Shown in pieces: positions 39,246 to 48,423 of a DNA stretch of 64,000 nucleotides (position 1 is the stretch's first letter; each line of letters opens with the position of its first letter). Made by a program: the position numbers and the translations under genes. Source of the DNA: Mycobacterium sp. IS-1496 (GTDB taxonomy: Bacteria > Actinomycetota > Actinomycetes > Mycobacteriales > Mycobacteriaceae); contig NZ_LQIU01000024.1 in NCBI RefSeq assembly GCF_001499995.1, positions 1 to 64,000 on the forward strand, read 5' to 3'. The notes under the pieces were generated by a model. The model made no database searches. It was not told the origin of the DNA and worked only from the letters and a program-made list of their open reading frames with translations.

Positions 39246-41066
39246 ATGACTTCAGCCACCATTCCGGGTCTGGACACCGCTCCGACGAAACACGAAGGAC
39301 TGCTGGCCTGGGTTCGGGAGGTCGCCGAGCTGACGCAACCCGATCGTGTGGTGTTCGCCGACGGTTCCGAGGAGGAGTGCGCCCGACTGACCCAGCAGCT
39401 GGTCGACGCAGGCACCTTCAAGAAGCTCAACGACGAGAAGAAGCCGAACTCCTACCTCGCGCTGTCCGATCCGTCGGACGTGGCGCGCGTGGAGTCGCGC
39501 ACCTACATCTGTACCGAGCGTGAGGTCGACGCCGGTCCGACCAACAACTGGATGGACCCGGCCGAGATGCGCGGCATCATGACCGACCTGTACCGCGGTT
39601 CCATGCGGGGCCGGACCATGTACGTCGTCCCGTTCTGCATGGGTCCGCTCGACGCCGAGGATCCCAAGTTGGGCGTCGAGATCACCGACTCCGAGTACGT
39701 CGTGATCTCGATGCGGACCATGACCCGCATGGGGCAGGCGGCGCTCGACAAGCTGGGCACCGACGGCTTCTTCGTCAAGGCGCTGCACTCGGTCGGCGCC
39801 CCGCTCGAGGCCGGCCAGCAGGACGTGCCGTGGCCGTGCAACGACACGAAGTACATCACCCACTTCCCGGAGACGCGCGAGATCTGGAGCTACGGCTCGG
39901 GTTACGGCGGCAACGCGCTGCTGGGCAAGAAGTGCTACTCGCTGCGGATCGCCTCGGCGATGGCGCACGACGAGGGCTGGCTCGCCGAGCACATGCTGAT
40001 CCTCAAGCTGATCTCGCCGGAGAACAAGGCGTACTTCATCGCGGCGGCGTTCCCGTCGGCCTGTGGGAAGACCAACCTCGCGATGCTGCAGCCGACCATC
40101 CCAGGCTGGCGCGCGGAGACCGTCGGCGACGACATCGCCTGGATGCGGTTCGGCAAGGACGGCCGGCTCTACGCCACCAACCCCGAGTTCGGGTTCTTCG
40201 GCGTCGCGCCCGGCACGAACTGGGACTCGAACCCGAACGCGATGAAGACCATCGCCGCGGGCAACACGGTGTTCACCAACGTCGCGCTGACCGACGACGG
40301 CGATGTGTGGTGGGAAGGCCTGGAGGGCGAGCCCGACCACCTGATCGACTGGAAGGGCAACGATTACATCCTGCGGGAGACCGAGACCAAGGCGGCGCAC
40401 CCGAATTCGCGGTACTGCACGCCGATCTCGCAGTGCCCGACGCTGGCGCCGGAATGGGACGACCCGCAGGGCGTGCCGATCTCGGCGATCCTGTTCGGCG
40501 GCCGCCGCAAGACGACGGTCCCCCTGATCACCGAGGCGCGCGACTGGCAGCACGGGGTGTTCATCGGCGCCACGCTCGGCTCGGAGCAGACCGCCGCCGC
40601 CGAGGGCAAGGTCGGCACGGTACGGCGCGACCCGATGGCGATGCTGCCGTTCCTCGGCTACAACGTGGGCGACTACTTCCAGCACTGGATCAACATCGGC
40701 AAGCAGGCCGACGAGTCGAAGCTGCCGAAGGTGTTCTTCGTCAACTGGTTCCGCCGCGGCGACGACGGGCGTTTCCTGTGGCCGGGCTTCGGGGAGAACA
40801 GCCGCGTGCTCAAGTGGGCCATCGAGCGCATCGAGCACAAGGCCGACGGTCGCAGCACCCCGATCGGCATCGTGCCGACAGCCCAGGACCTCGACCTCGA
40901 GGGCCTGGACGTCGACCCGGAGGACGTGGACGCCGCGCTCGAGGTCAAGCCCGAGGAGTGGCGCCAGGAGCTGCCGCTGATCGAGGAGTGGTTCGAGTTC
41001 GTCGGCGAGAAGTTGCCCACCGGCATCCGCGACGAGTTCGACGCACTCAAGCACCGTCTGGCGTAG
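39246..41066 (+). CDS. pckG: Phosphoenolpyruvate carboxykinase, GTP-dependent
   Basis: The 606-residue enzyme converts oxaloacetate and GTP to PEP, CO2 and GDP, the entry to gluconeogenesis. Motifs: the kinase-1 P-loop [12 protein letters not shown] with the reactive Cys, the metal motif [10 protein letters not shown], substrate region [17 protein letters not shown] and GTP-specific loop [16 protein letters not shown] 39246 lies 7 nt after GGAGAAT and gives the normal length. It is monocistronic, with 198 bp upstream and a strong terminator downstream. Position equals Rv0211. Confidence 0.96.
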   Translation: MTSATIPGLDTAPTKHEGLLAWVREVAELTQPDRVVFADGSEEECARLTQQLVDAGTFKKLNDEKKPNSYLALSDPSDVARVESRTYICTEREVDAGPTNNWMDPAEMRGIMTDLYRGSMRGRTMYVVPFCMGPLDAEDPKLGVEITDSEYVVISMRTMTRMGQAALDKLGTDGFFVKALHSVGAPLEAGQQDVPWPCNDTKYITHFPETREIWSYGSGYGGNALLGKKCYSLRIASAMAHDEGWLAEHMLILKLISPENKAYFIAAAFPSACGKTNLAMLQPTIPGWRAETVGDDIAWMRFGKDGRLYATNPEFGFFGVAPGTNWDSNPNAMKTIAAGNTVFTNVALTDDGDVWWEGLEGEPDHLIDWKGNDYILRETETKAAHPNSRYCTPISQCPTLAPEWDDPQGVPISAILFGGRRKTTVPLITEARDWQHGVFIGATLGSEQTAAAEGKVGTVRRDPMAMLPFLGYNVGDYFQHWINIGKQADESKLPKVFFVNWFRRGDDGRFLWPGFGENSRVLKWAIERIEHKADGRSTPIGIVPTAQDLDLEGLDVDPEDVDAALEVKPEEWRQELPLIEEWFEFVGEKLPTGIRDEFDALKHRLA

Positions 41067-41074
41067 TTCTTTCC

Positions 41075-41127
41075 ACCGCGAGCGTGCCGTGTCTGATCCC
41101 CGACACGCCGCTCGCGGTGTGCTTTTT
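41075..41127 (+). terminator. Rho-independent terminator after pckG
   Basis: ACCGCGAGCG (41075-41084) pairs with CGCTCGCGGT (41109-41118), with inner CGTGTC/GACACG pairing, followed by a T5 run at 41123-41127. It begins 8 nt after the pckG stop. Confidence 0.85.
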
Positions 41128-41178
41128 GCGCACGTTCGCGCTCGGTCGACGGGTGTGTTCACCGCCATAGTCAGGCTC

Positions 41179-41206
41179 TTGACACCTGTCAAATCACCTT
41201 TAGTAC
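41179..41206 (+). promoter_or_regulatory. fadD4 promoter with overlapping palindrome, likely leaderless
   Basis: TTGACA (41179-41184) and TAGTAC (41201-41206) are spaced by 16 nt; the predicted start of transcription falls within about 4 nt of ATG 41216, so the mRNA may be leaderless. The -35 element is the left arm of a palindrome, TTGACA-CC-TGTCAA (41179-41192), which a repressor could use. Confidence 0.55.
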
Positions 41207-41215
41207 AGTCAGCGC

Positions 41216-42736
41216 ATGCAGATCCGTGACACCGCCGTCGCCACTCCCGACAAGCCCGCCGTCATCATGTATCCCGCCGGCACCGTCGTGACGTTCGGGG
41301 AGCTCGAGGCGCGGGCCAATCGGCTGGCTCACCTGTTCCGCGACGCCGGCCTGGTCGAGGGCGACGCCGTCGCGATCCTCATGGAGAACAACGAGCACAT
41401 GCACGCGGTGATGTGGGCCGCGCGTCGCGCCGGGCTGTACTACGTGCCGATCAACACCCATCTCACCGCGCCCGAGGTGGCCTACATCGTCGACAACAGC
41501 GGCGCCAAGGCGATCGTCGGGTCGGCGAAGCTCGCCGAGACCCTGAGCGGGCTGGGCGCCGAACTCCCGCACGGCTTGCCGCCCGTCCTGCTGATCGTCG
41601 GGGGCGAGCTCGACGGCTGGCAGAGCTACCCCGAGTGCGTGGCCGACAAGCCGGACACCCCGATCGCCGACGAGATCGAGGGCGACCTGCTGCAGTACTC
41701 CTCCGGCACCACCGGGCGCCCGAAGGGCATCAAGCGCGAACTGCCGCATCTGCCGCCGTCGGAGTCGCCCGGCATGATGGCCGCGCTGGTCGAGTTCTGG
41801 ATGCACCCGGACGCCGTGTATCTCAGCCCCGCTCCGCTGTACCACACCGCGCCGTCGGTGTGGTCGATGCAGACCCAGGCCGGCGGTATCACCACCGTCG
41901 TGATGGAGAAGTTCGACGCGGAGGGCGCGCTCGACGCCATCGCGAAACACAAGGTGACCCACGGCCAGTTCGTGCCGGTGATGTTCACCCGGATGCTGAA
42001 ACTGCCGGAGCAGGTGCACACCTCCTACGACGTGTCGAGCCTGGAGCGGGTCATGCACGCGGCGGCTCCGTGCCCGGTGGAGATCAAGAAACAGATGATC
42101 GACTGGTGGGGCCCCATCATCGACGAGTACTACGCCTCCTCGGAGGCGCACGGTTCCACGCTGATCACCGCCGAGGAGTGGCTGACGCACCCCGGTTCGG
42201 TCGGTAGGCCGCTGACCGGCGTCCTCCACATCGTCGGGGAGGACGGCAGCGAACTGCCGCCGGGGCAGGCCGGTGAGATCTACTTCGAGGGCGGCTACGA
42301 CTTCGAGTACCTCAACGACCCCGAGAAGACCGCCTCCTCACGGCATCCGCTCGGCTGGAAGACCGTGGGCGACATCGGATTCCTGGACGAGGAGGGCTAC
42401 CTCTACCTCACCGACCGGCGCCACCACATGATCATCTCCGGCGGGGTGAACATCTATCCGCAGGAGGCCGAGAACATGTTGGTCACCCATCCCAAGGTGA
42501 TGGACGCCGCGGTGTTCGGTGTCCCCGACGACGACATGGGGCAGAGCGTCAAGGCCGTGGTGCAGACCGTCGACCCCGCCGACGCCACCGATGCCTTCGC
42601 CGAGGAGCTGATCGCGTGGCTGCGGGATCGGCTCGCGCACTACAAGTGTCCGCGGTCGTTGTCGTTCGAGCCGCAACTGCCGCGCACCGACACCGGCAAG
42701 CTCTACAAGCAGGAGCTGATCAAGAAGTACTCGTGA
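41216..42736 (+). CDS. fadD4: Acyl-CoA synthetase FadD4
   Basis: The 506-residue ANL-superfamily ligase activates a carboxylic acid as adenylate and thioester. Motifs: P-loop-like SSGTTGRPKGIK (about 162-173), YYASSEAHGST (about 303-313), GWKTVGDIGFLDEEG and DRRHHMIISGGVNIYP, and the C-terminal catalytic Lys in TGKLYKQEL. Substrate class is unclear: it could be a fatty, branched or aromatic acid. The order PckA-...-FadD4 is as in Rv0211-Rv0214, but nadR and Rv0213c are absent between them. Its stop overlaps the crotonase start by 4 nt. Confidence 0.88.
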   Translation: MQIRDTAVATPDKPAVIMYPAGTVVTFGELEARANRLAHLFRDAGLVEGDAVAILMENNEHMHAVMWAARRAGLYYVPINTHLTAPEVAYIVDNSGAKAIVGSAKLAETLSGLGAELPHGLPPVLLIVGGELDGWQSYPECVADKPDTPIADEIEGDLLQYSSGTTGRPKGIKRELPHLPPSESPGMMAALVEFWMHPDAVYLSPAPLYHTAPSVWSMQTQAGGITTVVMEKFDAEGALDAIAKHKVTHGQFVPVMFTRMLKLPEQVHTSYDVSSLERVMHAAAPCPVEIKKQMIDWWGPIIDEYYASSEAHGSTLITAEEWLTHPGSVGRPLTGVLHIVGEDGSELPPGQAGEIYFEGGYDFEYLNDPEKTASSRHPLGWKTVGDIGFLDEEGYLYLTDRRHHMIISGGVNIYPQEAENMLVTHPKVMDAAVFGVPDDDMGQSVKAVVQTVDPADATDAFAEELIAWLRDRLAHYKCPRSLSFEPQLPRTDTGKLYKQELIKKYS

Positions 42737-43620
42737 GCGATCTGGTCGAACTGGGCGGCGGCATCCGTGTCGCCGTCGAAACCCCCTGTGACGACGCCTC
42801 GTTCACACTGACCGAGGAGCCGTCCGACGATCGGCGTGTGGTCACGGTCGCCTCGGTGGCCGACACGCTGGCCGAACTCGACCAGCGCTGCCGTCGCTGG
42901 CCGCTGGCCGCCGCCGTGTGCGACGACGTGCTGCGGGCCTTCGATCCGGCGCGGTCCACGTTCGCCGGCGTGATCACCGAATCGCTGGCCTACTCGACGT
43001 TGCAGTCCGGGCCGGAGTTCGGCCGCTGGCTCGCCGACCGTGGTCCGACGCACGTCCCGGAGACATCGGATCCCGTTGTGGCCGAACGCCAGGACGGTCG
43101 CCTGACCATTCTCTTGAACCGGCCCGGACGCCACAACGCCTTCTCCACCGGCGCCCGCGCCGCACTGCTCGAGGCCCTCGAGGTGGCCCGTCTGGACCCC
43201 TCGGTCGAGGAGGTGGTGCTCGGCGGTATCGGCCGGTCCTTCTGCAGCGGAGGTGATCTCGCCGAGTTCGGCAGCTTCGACGACCCGGCCTCGGCTCACC
43301 TCGCCCGCACCCGGCACAGCCCGGCGTTGGTTCTCGACGAGGTGACGGCACGTCTCGGCCGCGGTTGCCGCGCACACGTGCACGGTCAGGTGCTGGGCAG
43401 CGGACTGGAGATGGCGGCCTTCTGCGGGTGGCTCGTCAGCGCCCCCGACGCGGTGTTCGGTCTCCCCGAACTGGCCCTCGGCCTGATCCCCGGCGCGGGC
43501 GGCACGGTCAGCATCACCCGCCGCATCGGACGGTGGCGAACCGGCTATCTGGTGCTCTCGGGGCGCACGATCGACCCGTCGACCGCACTGCACTGGGGTC
43601 TGATCGACGCCGTCGAGTGA
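42733..43620 (+). CDS. Enoyl-CoA hydratase/isomerase (crotonase) family protein
   Basis: The 295-residue protein has the crotonase core in its C-terminal two-thirds: LNRPGRHNAFSTGARAAL (about 132-149), oxyanion-hole segment SFCSGGDLAEFG (about 169-180) and VHGQVLGSGLEMAAFC with PELALGLIPGAGGT. Gly-rich loops are intact, but the catalytic Glu positions should be checked. An unusual N-terminal extension of about 115 residues precedes the core. It is cotranslated with fadD4, so it probably acts on the same acyl-CoA. Confidence 0.86.
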   Translation: MSDLVELGGGIRVAVETPCDDASFTLTEEPSDDRRVVTVASVADTLAELDQRCRRWPLAAAVCDDVLRAFDPARSTFAGVITESLAYSTLQSGPEFGRWLADRGPTHVPETSDPVVAERQDGRLTILLNRPGRHNAFSTGARAALLEALEVARLDPSVEEVVLGGIGRSFCSGGDLAEFGSFDDPASAHLARTRHSPALVLDEVTARLGRGCRAHVHGQVLGSGLEMAAFCGWLVSAPDAVFGLPELALGLIPGAGGTVSITRRIGRWRTGYLVLSGRTIDPSTALHWGLIDAVE

Positions 43621-43632
43621 CCGGGAGAAGGG

Positions 43633-43666
43633 GCGAGGAGCGCCCGGGGGGATGGGCGCTCCTCGC
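43633..43666 (+). terminator. Terminator after the fadD4-crotonase operon
   Basis: A perfect 13-bp stem (43633-43645 with 43654-43666) with an 8-nt loop starts 13 nt after the stop. The T run is short, so it may depend partly on Rho. Confidence 0.75.
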
Positions 43667-43775
43667 GCTTCGGGGAGGGTCGGTACCGACCCGTCCGCAA
43701 GTATTCAAACGGGTCCGGCCCGGTTTTAGTTCCCATGGCAGTGATTGACTGCTCGTGCGAAAACCGCCACTACCG

Positions 43776-44507
43776 TCAGCGCTGGCGCGCGGGCCGCACG
43801 ATCACCTCGTTGACGTCGACGGCGTCGGGTTCTCCGATGGCGTAGGCGACGGCACGGGCGATCGCCTCCGGCGGGATCGCGGCGGCGCGGTATTCGCGCA
43901 TCGCCTCGGCGGCGCCCGGGTCGGTGATGGTGTCCGCGAGCTCGGATTCGACCACCCCGGGTGAGACGGTCGTGACGCGGATCGACGGGTCGGACTCCTG
44001 CCGCAGTCCTTCGGTGATCGCCCAGGCGGCGTACTTGGTCGCGCTGTACACCGCGGACGTCGGCACCACCTCGTGCGCGCCGATCGACGCCACGATGACG
44101 AAGTGTCCGCCGCCGAGCCGTCGGAAGTGCGGCAGGGCCGCGGCGATGCCGTGGAGCAGACCACGGACGTTGACGTCGATCATCGCGTCCCACTGGTCGA
44201 CCAGGAGGGCGTCGAGACGCGAAAGAGGCATGATCCCGGCGTTGTTGACGATGACGTCGATGCGGCCATGGGTGGCCACGGCGTCGTCCACGAACGCGGC
44301 CGCGTCGGCGCGGTCGGTGACGTCGAGCCGACGCACCGACAGGCTGCCGCGCTCGAGATCGGCGGTACCGTCGGCGAGTTCGCGCAGGCGGTCCACCCGG
44401 CGCGCGCCTGCGATGACATGGTGGCCGGCGCGGGCGAGGTGGGTGGCGACGGCGGCGCCGATCCCGCTGCTGGCTCCGGTGACGAGGATGATCTTCGAAT
44501 CGGTCAT
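43776..44507 (-). CDS. Short-chain dehydrogenase/reductase
   Basis: The 243-residue classical SDR has the NAD(P) motif TGASSGIGAA (about 10-19), NNAG motif VNNAGIMPL and active site SAVYSATKYAA (Tyr and Lys). Substrate is unknown. ATG 44507 is selected because the Rossmann motif begins 10 residues later. The gene is divergent from an XRE-family regulator, with a palindrome between them; SDRs beside such regulators are typically their main target. Confidence 0.9.
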   Translation of the reverse strand: MTDSKIILVTGASSGIGAAVATHLARAGHHVIAGARRVDRLRELADGTADLERGSLSVRRLDVTDRADAAAFVDDAVATHGRIDVIVNNAGIMPLSRLDALLVDQWDAMIDVNVRGLLHGIAAALPHFRRLGGGHFVIVASIGAHEVVPTSAVYSATKYAAWAITEGLRQESDPSIRVTTVSPGVVESELADTITDPGAAEAMREYRAAAIPPEAIARAVAYAIGEPDAVDVNEVIVRPARQR

Positions 44508-44553
44508 GAATCCCAGCCTCGGGCGGTGCGCGGCGCGCAACCAGGATGCGGTG

Positions 44554-44578
44554 TGCCTGGGTGCGCCACACCCAGGCA
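44554..44578. promoter_or_regulatory. Palindromic operator between SDR and XRE regulator
   Basis: TGCCTGGGTG-CGCCA-CACCCAGGCA: perfect 10-bp arms with a 5-nt spacer, 31 bp before the regulator start and 47 bp before the SDR start. Likely bound by the regulator encoded at 44609. Confidence 0.65.
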
Positions 44579-44608
44579 GACGCCGTGGCGCGCCCCTATC
44601 GTGGGGAC

Positions 44609-45454
44609 ATGTCCGAACTGGGTGACTATCTGCGCAGCCGGCGGGCGCAGGTTCGGCCCGCCGACGCGGGTCTGGTGTCGACGGGTACCAGGCGGGTACC
44701 GGGACCTTGCCGCGAAGAGGTCGCGTGGCTGGCCGGGCTCAGCGTTGACTACTACGTGCGGTTGGAGCAGGGCCGGGAGCGCTCACCGTCGGCATCGGTC
44801 CTCGACGCCCTCGCCGCGGCACTGCGCCTCGACCACGACGGCCATCGGCACCTCTTCCGGCTGGCCGGTCTGGCGCCCCGGCCGGCGGCCGTGAAGACCT
44901 CCGACCGCGTCGACCCGGCATTGCTGCGGCTGATGGCGGCGTGGCCGGACAACCCCGCCCTGGTCTACAACCGTGCGTACGATGTCCTGGCCGCGAACCC
45001 GCTGGCGCACGCGCTCTTCGGCGACTTCGGATCCGGTGGCAACCTCATGCTGCTGGCATTCGAGGAGCCCCGCGCCCGCGCCTTCTACGTCGACTGGCAG
45101 GACATCGCGGAGAACGCCGTCGCCGGGTTCCGGTTGAACTACGCTGCCGCGCCTGCGGATTCACGCGTCCAGGCGGTACTCGCCGAACTGCTGAACAACA
45201 GCGCCGAATTCCGCGCGCTCTGGGAGCGGCACGACGCCCGTGGGAAGTCGTTGACGCGCAAATCGTTCCGCCATCCCGACGTCGGGGTGCTCGAGCTGAC
45301 GATGCAGACGTTCGACGTTCGGTCGGCGCCCGGCCAGGAATTGGTGGTGTACGACGCCGAACCGGACAGTCCGAACGCCGATGCGCTCAGATTGCTCGGC
45401 AGCATCGCCGCCACCGCCGCGCCTCAGCTCGAGCGGCGCAACGTCACCCGATAG
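44609..45454 (+). CDS. XRE-family regulator with MmyB-like ligand domain
   Basis: The 281-residue protein has an N-terminal helix-turn-helix (GDYLRSRRAQVRP, then CREEVAWLAGLSVDYYVRLEQGRE, about 6-55) and the MmyB-like ligand-binding domain (about 105-275; VYNRAYDVLAANPLAHALFGDF; LEMTMQTF-type segment LELTMQTFDV). Such regulators often control a divergent SDR gene and respond to small lipophilic ligands. It probably binds the palindrome at 44554-44578. Its 3' end overlaps the convergent GntR gene by 31 nt. Confidence 0.88.
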   Translation: MSELGDYLRSRRAQVRPADAGLVSTGTRRVPGPCREEVAWLAGLSVDYYVRLEQGRERSPSASVLDALAAALRLDHDGHRHLFRLAGLAPRPAAVKTSDRVDPALLRLMAAWPDNPALVYNRAYDVLAANPLAHALFGDFGSGGNLMLLAFEEPRARAFYVDWQDIAENAVAGFRLNYAAAPADSRVQAVLAELLNNSAEFRALWERHDARGKSLTRKSFRHPDVGVLELTMQTFDVRSAPGQELVVYDAEPDSPNADALRLLGSIAATAAPQLERRNVTR

Positions 45455-46161
45455 GTGTACTGCTCGGGCACGAAGTGGCTGACCGACAACTCGACCGGCC
45501 GGTCCGCCTCGTCGGAGTAGAGCCGGTCGACGCGCAGCATCGGATGTCCGGGGGTGCAGCCGACCGCCTCGGCGACGGCCTCGTCGGCCGTGGAGACCGT
45601 GATCGACTGCGCCGCTTGGGCGATCGGCGCGGTGAGGTGCGGTTCGAGGAGCCCGATGACGGTGTGCGTGCTCACCGCGCCGGTTCTGAGCGCCTCGTCC
45701 CCGGCGACGTGGCACGCGACGTCGGGCGGTAGGTGCACGGTCGTCGAGACGAACGGCACCCCCTGGCCCGGTGGTCCGTGCAGCCGACGGAAGACCACCG
45801 TGTGCACGATGTCGTCATCGAGGCGCAGCCGGCTCGCCGCCTGGACGTCGACGCGCCGCCCCAGCCCGCACACCACCTCCATCGTGGTGTCCTGCGACAG
45901 GCTCATCAGATCCTCGATGGAACCCAGTTGGCGCAGATAACGACCCGCCTCGCGGGCGTAGGTGCCCCGTCCCGGAACCCGGTACACCACGCCTTCGGCC
46001 ACCAGGTCCTGGAAGGCCCGCCGCACCGTCTGACGTGAAAGGCCGTGCCGGGCGACGAGTTCCGATTCGGTGGGCAGCCGGATGCCACCGCGGTAGCGAC
46101 CCGCGGCGATGTCGCCGCGCAGCTGGTCGCGCAGCGCCCGGTAGGCCGGCTCGGCTTTGAT
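45424..46161 (-). CDS. GntR/UTRA-family regulator, apparent ATC start
   Basis: The 245-residue regulator has a GntR winged helix (about 4-70; YRALRDQLRGDIAAGRY, LPTESELVARHGLSRQTVRRAF) and a C-terminal UTRA effector domain (about 95-240). There is no ATG, GTG or TTG between the preceding in-frame TAG and the middle of the HTH. The codon at the expected site is ATC (46161-46159), 6 nt after AGGAG. The first regular start, GTG 46026, would remove the recognition helix. Its position beside acyl-CoA genes suggests it controls them. Confidence 0.75.
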   Translation of the reverse strand: MKAEPAYRALRDQLRGDIAAGRYRGGIRLPTESELVARHGLSRQTVRRAFQDLVAEGVVYRVPGRGTYAREAGRYLRQLGSIEDLMSLSQDTTMEVVCGLGRRVDVQAASRLRLDDDIVHTVVFRRLHGPPGQGVPFVSTTVHLPPDVACHVAGDEALRTGAVSTHTVIGLLEPHLTAPIAQAAQSITVSTADEAVAEAVGCTPGHPMLRVDRLYSDEADRPVELSVSHFVPEQYTYRVTLRRSS

Positions 46162-46170
46162 CGCGGGCTC

Positions 46171-47328
46171 CTAGATCCCGCCCCTGGCGACCAGTTGGGC
46201 GGCGATCACATTGCGCTGGATCTCGTTGGTGCCCTCGCCGACGATCATCAACGGGGCGTCGCGAAAGTAGCGCTCGACGTCGTACTCGGTGGAATAGCCG
46301 TAACCGCCGTGGATGCGAACGGCGTTGAGCGCGATCTCCATCGCGACCTCGGAAGCGAAGAGCTTGGCCATCCCGGCCTCCATGTCGGCGCGCTCGCCGC
46401 TGTCGTAGCGTTCGGCGGCATAGCGGGTCAACTGCCGGGCGGCGGTCAGCTTGGTCGCCATGTCCGCCAGGTAGTTGCCGATCGACTGGTGCTTCCAGAT
46501 CGGCTGTCCGAAGCTCTCGCGCTCCTGGGCATAGCGCAGCGCGTCCTCGAGCGCGGCCGTCGCCACCCCCAGCGCGCGTGAGGCGACCTGGATGCGGCCG
46601 GTCTCCAGGCCCTTCATCATCTGCGCGAAGCCCCGGCCGGGTTCTCCGCCGAGGATCGCCGACGCGGGCACCCGGCAGTCGTCGAAGACGAGCTCACAGC
46701 TCTCGACGCCCTTGTAGCCGAGTTTGGGCAGGTCGCGGGACACCGACAGCCCGGTCGTGCCCTGGTCGACGAGCACCACCGAGATGCCCTTGTGCCGCGG
46801 GGTGGCGGTCGGGTCGGTCTTGCACAACAGCGCGATCAGCCCGGACCGGCGGGCGTTGCTGATCCAGGTCTTCGAGCCGTTGATGACCAGGCCACCGCCC
46901 TCGGACGGCATCCCGGTGGTGATCATGTTCTGCAGGTCGGATCCGCCGCCCGGTTCGGTGAGCGCCATCGTCGCCCGGATCTCGCCGGTGGCCATGCCGG
47001 GCAGGTAGGTGCGCTTCTGTTCCTCGGTGCCGAACAGCGTCAACAGCTTCGCGACGACGGTGTGTCCGCCCATCGCACCCGCCAGGCTCATCCAACCGCG
47101 GGAGAGCTCCTGGGTGACCTCGACGTAGCAGGGCGTCGAGACGGGAGAGCCGCCGTACTCCTCGGGGATCGCCAGCCCGTAGATGCCGATGCGCTTCATC
47201 TGCTCGACCCACGCCTCGGGGTATTCGTTGGCGTGTTCGACCTCGCGCACGGTCGGCTTGACGTCGCGGTCCACGAACGTGCGGACCGTCTCGACCAGCA
47301 TGGTCTCTTCTTCACTCAACCGGCTCAT
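46171..47328 (-). CDS. Acyl-CoA dehydrogenase
   Basis: The 385-residue flavoenzyme oxidises an acyl-CoA to the trans-2-enoyl-CoA. Motifs: MALTEPGGGSDLQ (about 122-134) for FAD binding, WISNARRSGL, and the C-terminal HGGYGYSTEYDVERYFRDA with the region holding the catalytic base; candidate Glu is YSTEYD. Substrate range is unknown. ATG 47328 has GAGGGGAA upstream; the longer frame crosses the divergent promoter. It ends just before the GntR gene, whose Shine-Dalgarno overlaps its stop, so the regulator is cotranscribed. Confidence 0.9.
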   Translation of the reverse strand: MSRLSEEETMLVETVRTFVDRDVKPTVREVEHANEYPEAWVEQMKRIGIYGLAIPEEYGGSPVSTPCYVEVTQELSRGWMSLAGAMGGHTVVAKLLTLFGTEEQKRTYLPGMATGEIRATMALTEPGGGSDLQNMITTGMPSEGGGLVINGSKTWISNARRSGLIALLCKTDPTATPRHKGISVVLVDQGTTGLSVSRDLPKLGYKGVESCELVFDDCRVPASAILGGEPGRGFAQMMKGLETGRIQVASRALGVATAALEDALRYAQERESFGQPIWKHQSIGNYLADMATKLTAARQLTRYAAERYDSGERADMEAGMAKLFASEVAMEIALNAVRIHGGYGYSTEYDVERYFRDAPLMIVGEGTNEIQRNVIAAQLVARGGI

Positions 47329-47343
47329 GGTTCCCCTCGCAAA

Positions 47344-47411
47344 TGTACGGCCATATTGACACAGCGAATGAACCACTGCCAGCATGTGCGGCTGTGACTT
47401 TGTACGGCCAT
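47344..47411. repeat. Direct repeats in the acyl-CoA dehydrogenase/MaoC divergent promoter
   Basis: TGTACGGCCAT occurs at 47344-47354 and 47401-47411, 57 bp apart. The first lies in the gap and the second just inside the MaoC gene. They may be binding sites for the GntR regulator at 45424-46161, but chance cannot be excluded. Confidence 0.4.
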
Positions 47412-48392
47412 TTCGCCGGTGGGCCCTACTTCGACGACCTCGCGCATGGGCAGGTGTTCGACTCGGCGCCGACGATGACGCTGTCGGCCGGCGCCGCCGC
47501 CGTGCACCAGTCGATCCTCGGCGACCGCCTGCGACTGGCGCTCGACGGTGAACTCGCCGCCGCGGTCACCGGTGCGACCGCCCCGCTGGCCCACCCCGGC
47601 CTGGTGTGCGACGTGGCGATCGGCCAGTCGACGCTGGTGACCCAGCGCGTCAGGGCGAATCTGTTCTACCGCGGGCTGGCGTTCCACCGCTATCCCGTCC
47701 TGGGCGACAGCCTGTTCACCCGCACCGAGGTCGTCGGGCTGAAGCAGAACTCGGCGAAACCGGGCCGCGCCCCGACAGGGTTGGCGGCGTTGCGGATGAC
47801 CACCGTCGACCAGGTCGGCCGGCTGGTGCTCGACTTCCACCGCTGCGCGATGCTGCCGTTGCGCGACGCCGCCGCCGACACCGGCCACGCCGACGACCTC
47901 TCGACCATCGGCGCCGCCACCCCGGTGCCCGATCCGACCGCCGACTGGGACGCGCCGGCCTACCGGACCCGGGTGCCGTCCGCGTCGTTCGATTCCGGGC
48001 TGGCCGGCACGGTGCTGCACAGCACCGCCGACGTGGTCAGCAGCGCCCCGGAGCTGGTCCGTCTGACCCTGAACATCGCTGCCACACATCATGATTCACG
48101 GGTCGGCGGCGGCAGGCGACTGGTCTACGGCGGGCACACCATCGGGCTGGCGCTGGCGCAGGCGACGCGTCTGCTGCCGGATCTGGTGACGGTGTTGGCG
48201 TGGGAGTCGTGTGACCACACCGGTCCGGTGTACGAGGGCGACACGCTCTACAGCGCCCTGCACGTCGAGGGCGCCAGGCCGCTGCCCGGTGGGCGTGGCG
48301 GGGTTCTCGACCTGCGGTCGCTGGTCTACGCCGTCGACGACGAAGCGGACCGCCCGGTGCTGGACTGGAAGTTCTCCGCGCTGCACTTCTGA
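47394..48392 (+). CDS. MaoC-like double hot-dog acyl-CoA hydratase
   Basis: The 332-residue protein has two hot-dog halves. The N-terminal half includes TLSAGAAAVHQSILGDRL, and the C-terminal half HHDSRVGGGRRLVYGGHTIGLALAQATRLL, the MaoC hydratase-2 type region. It resembles mesaconyl- or itaconyl-CoA hydratase-like enzymes that hydrate enoyl-CoA esters. I prefer GTG 47394; ATG 47343 adds 17 residues and is also possible. It is divergent from the acyl-CoA dehydrogenase that would make its substrate and is followed by a CoA-transferase gene, suggesting a small acid-degradation pathway. Confidence 0.82.
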   Translation: MTLYGHFAGGPYFDDLAHGQVFDSAPTMTLSAGAAAVHQSILGDRLRLALDGELAAAVTGATAPLAHPGLVCDVAIGQSTLVTQRVRANLFYRGLAFHRYPVLGDSLFTRTEVVGLKQNSAKPGRAPTGLAALRMTTVDQVGRLVLDFHRCAMLPLRDAAADTGHADDLSTIGAATPVPDPTADWDAPAYRTRVPSASFDSGLAGTVLHSTADVVSSAPELVRLTLNIAATHHDSRVGGGRRLVYGGHTIGLALAQATRLLPDLVTVLAWESCDHTGPVYEGDTLYSALHVEGARPLPGGRGGVLDLRSLVYAVDDEADRPVLDWKFSALHF

Positions 48393-48423
48393 CCCGGATC
48401 AGCGCGCGCGGGACAATGGACCG

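Noticed and set aside
45424..46026. Treating the GntR gene as a truncated pseudogene starting at GTG 46026
   Set aside because: The full winged helix is encoded just upstream in frame with a good Shine-Dalgarno; a rare ATC start or a base error explains it better.
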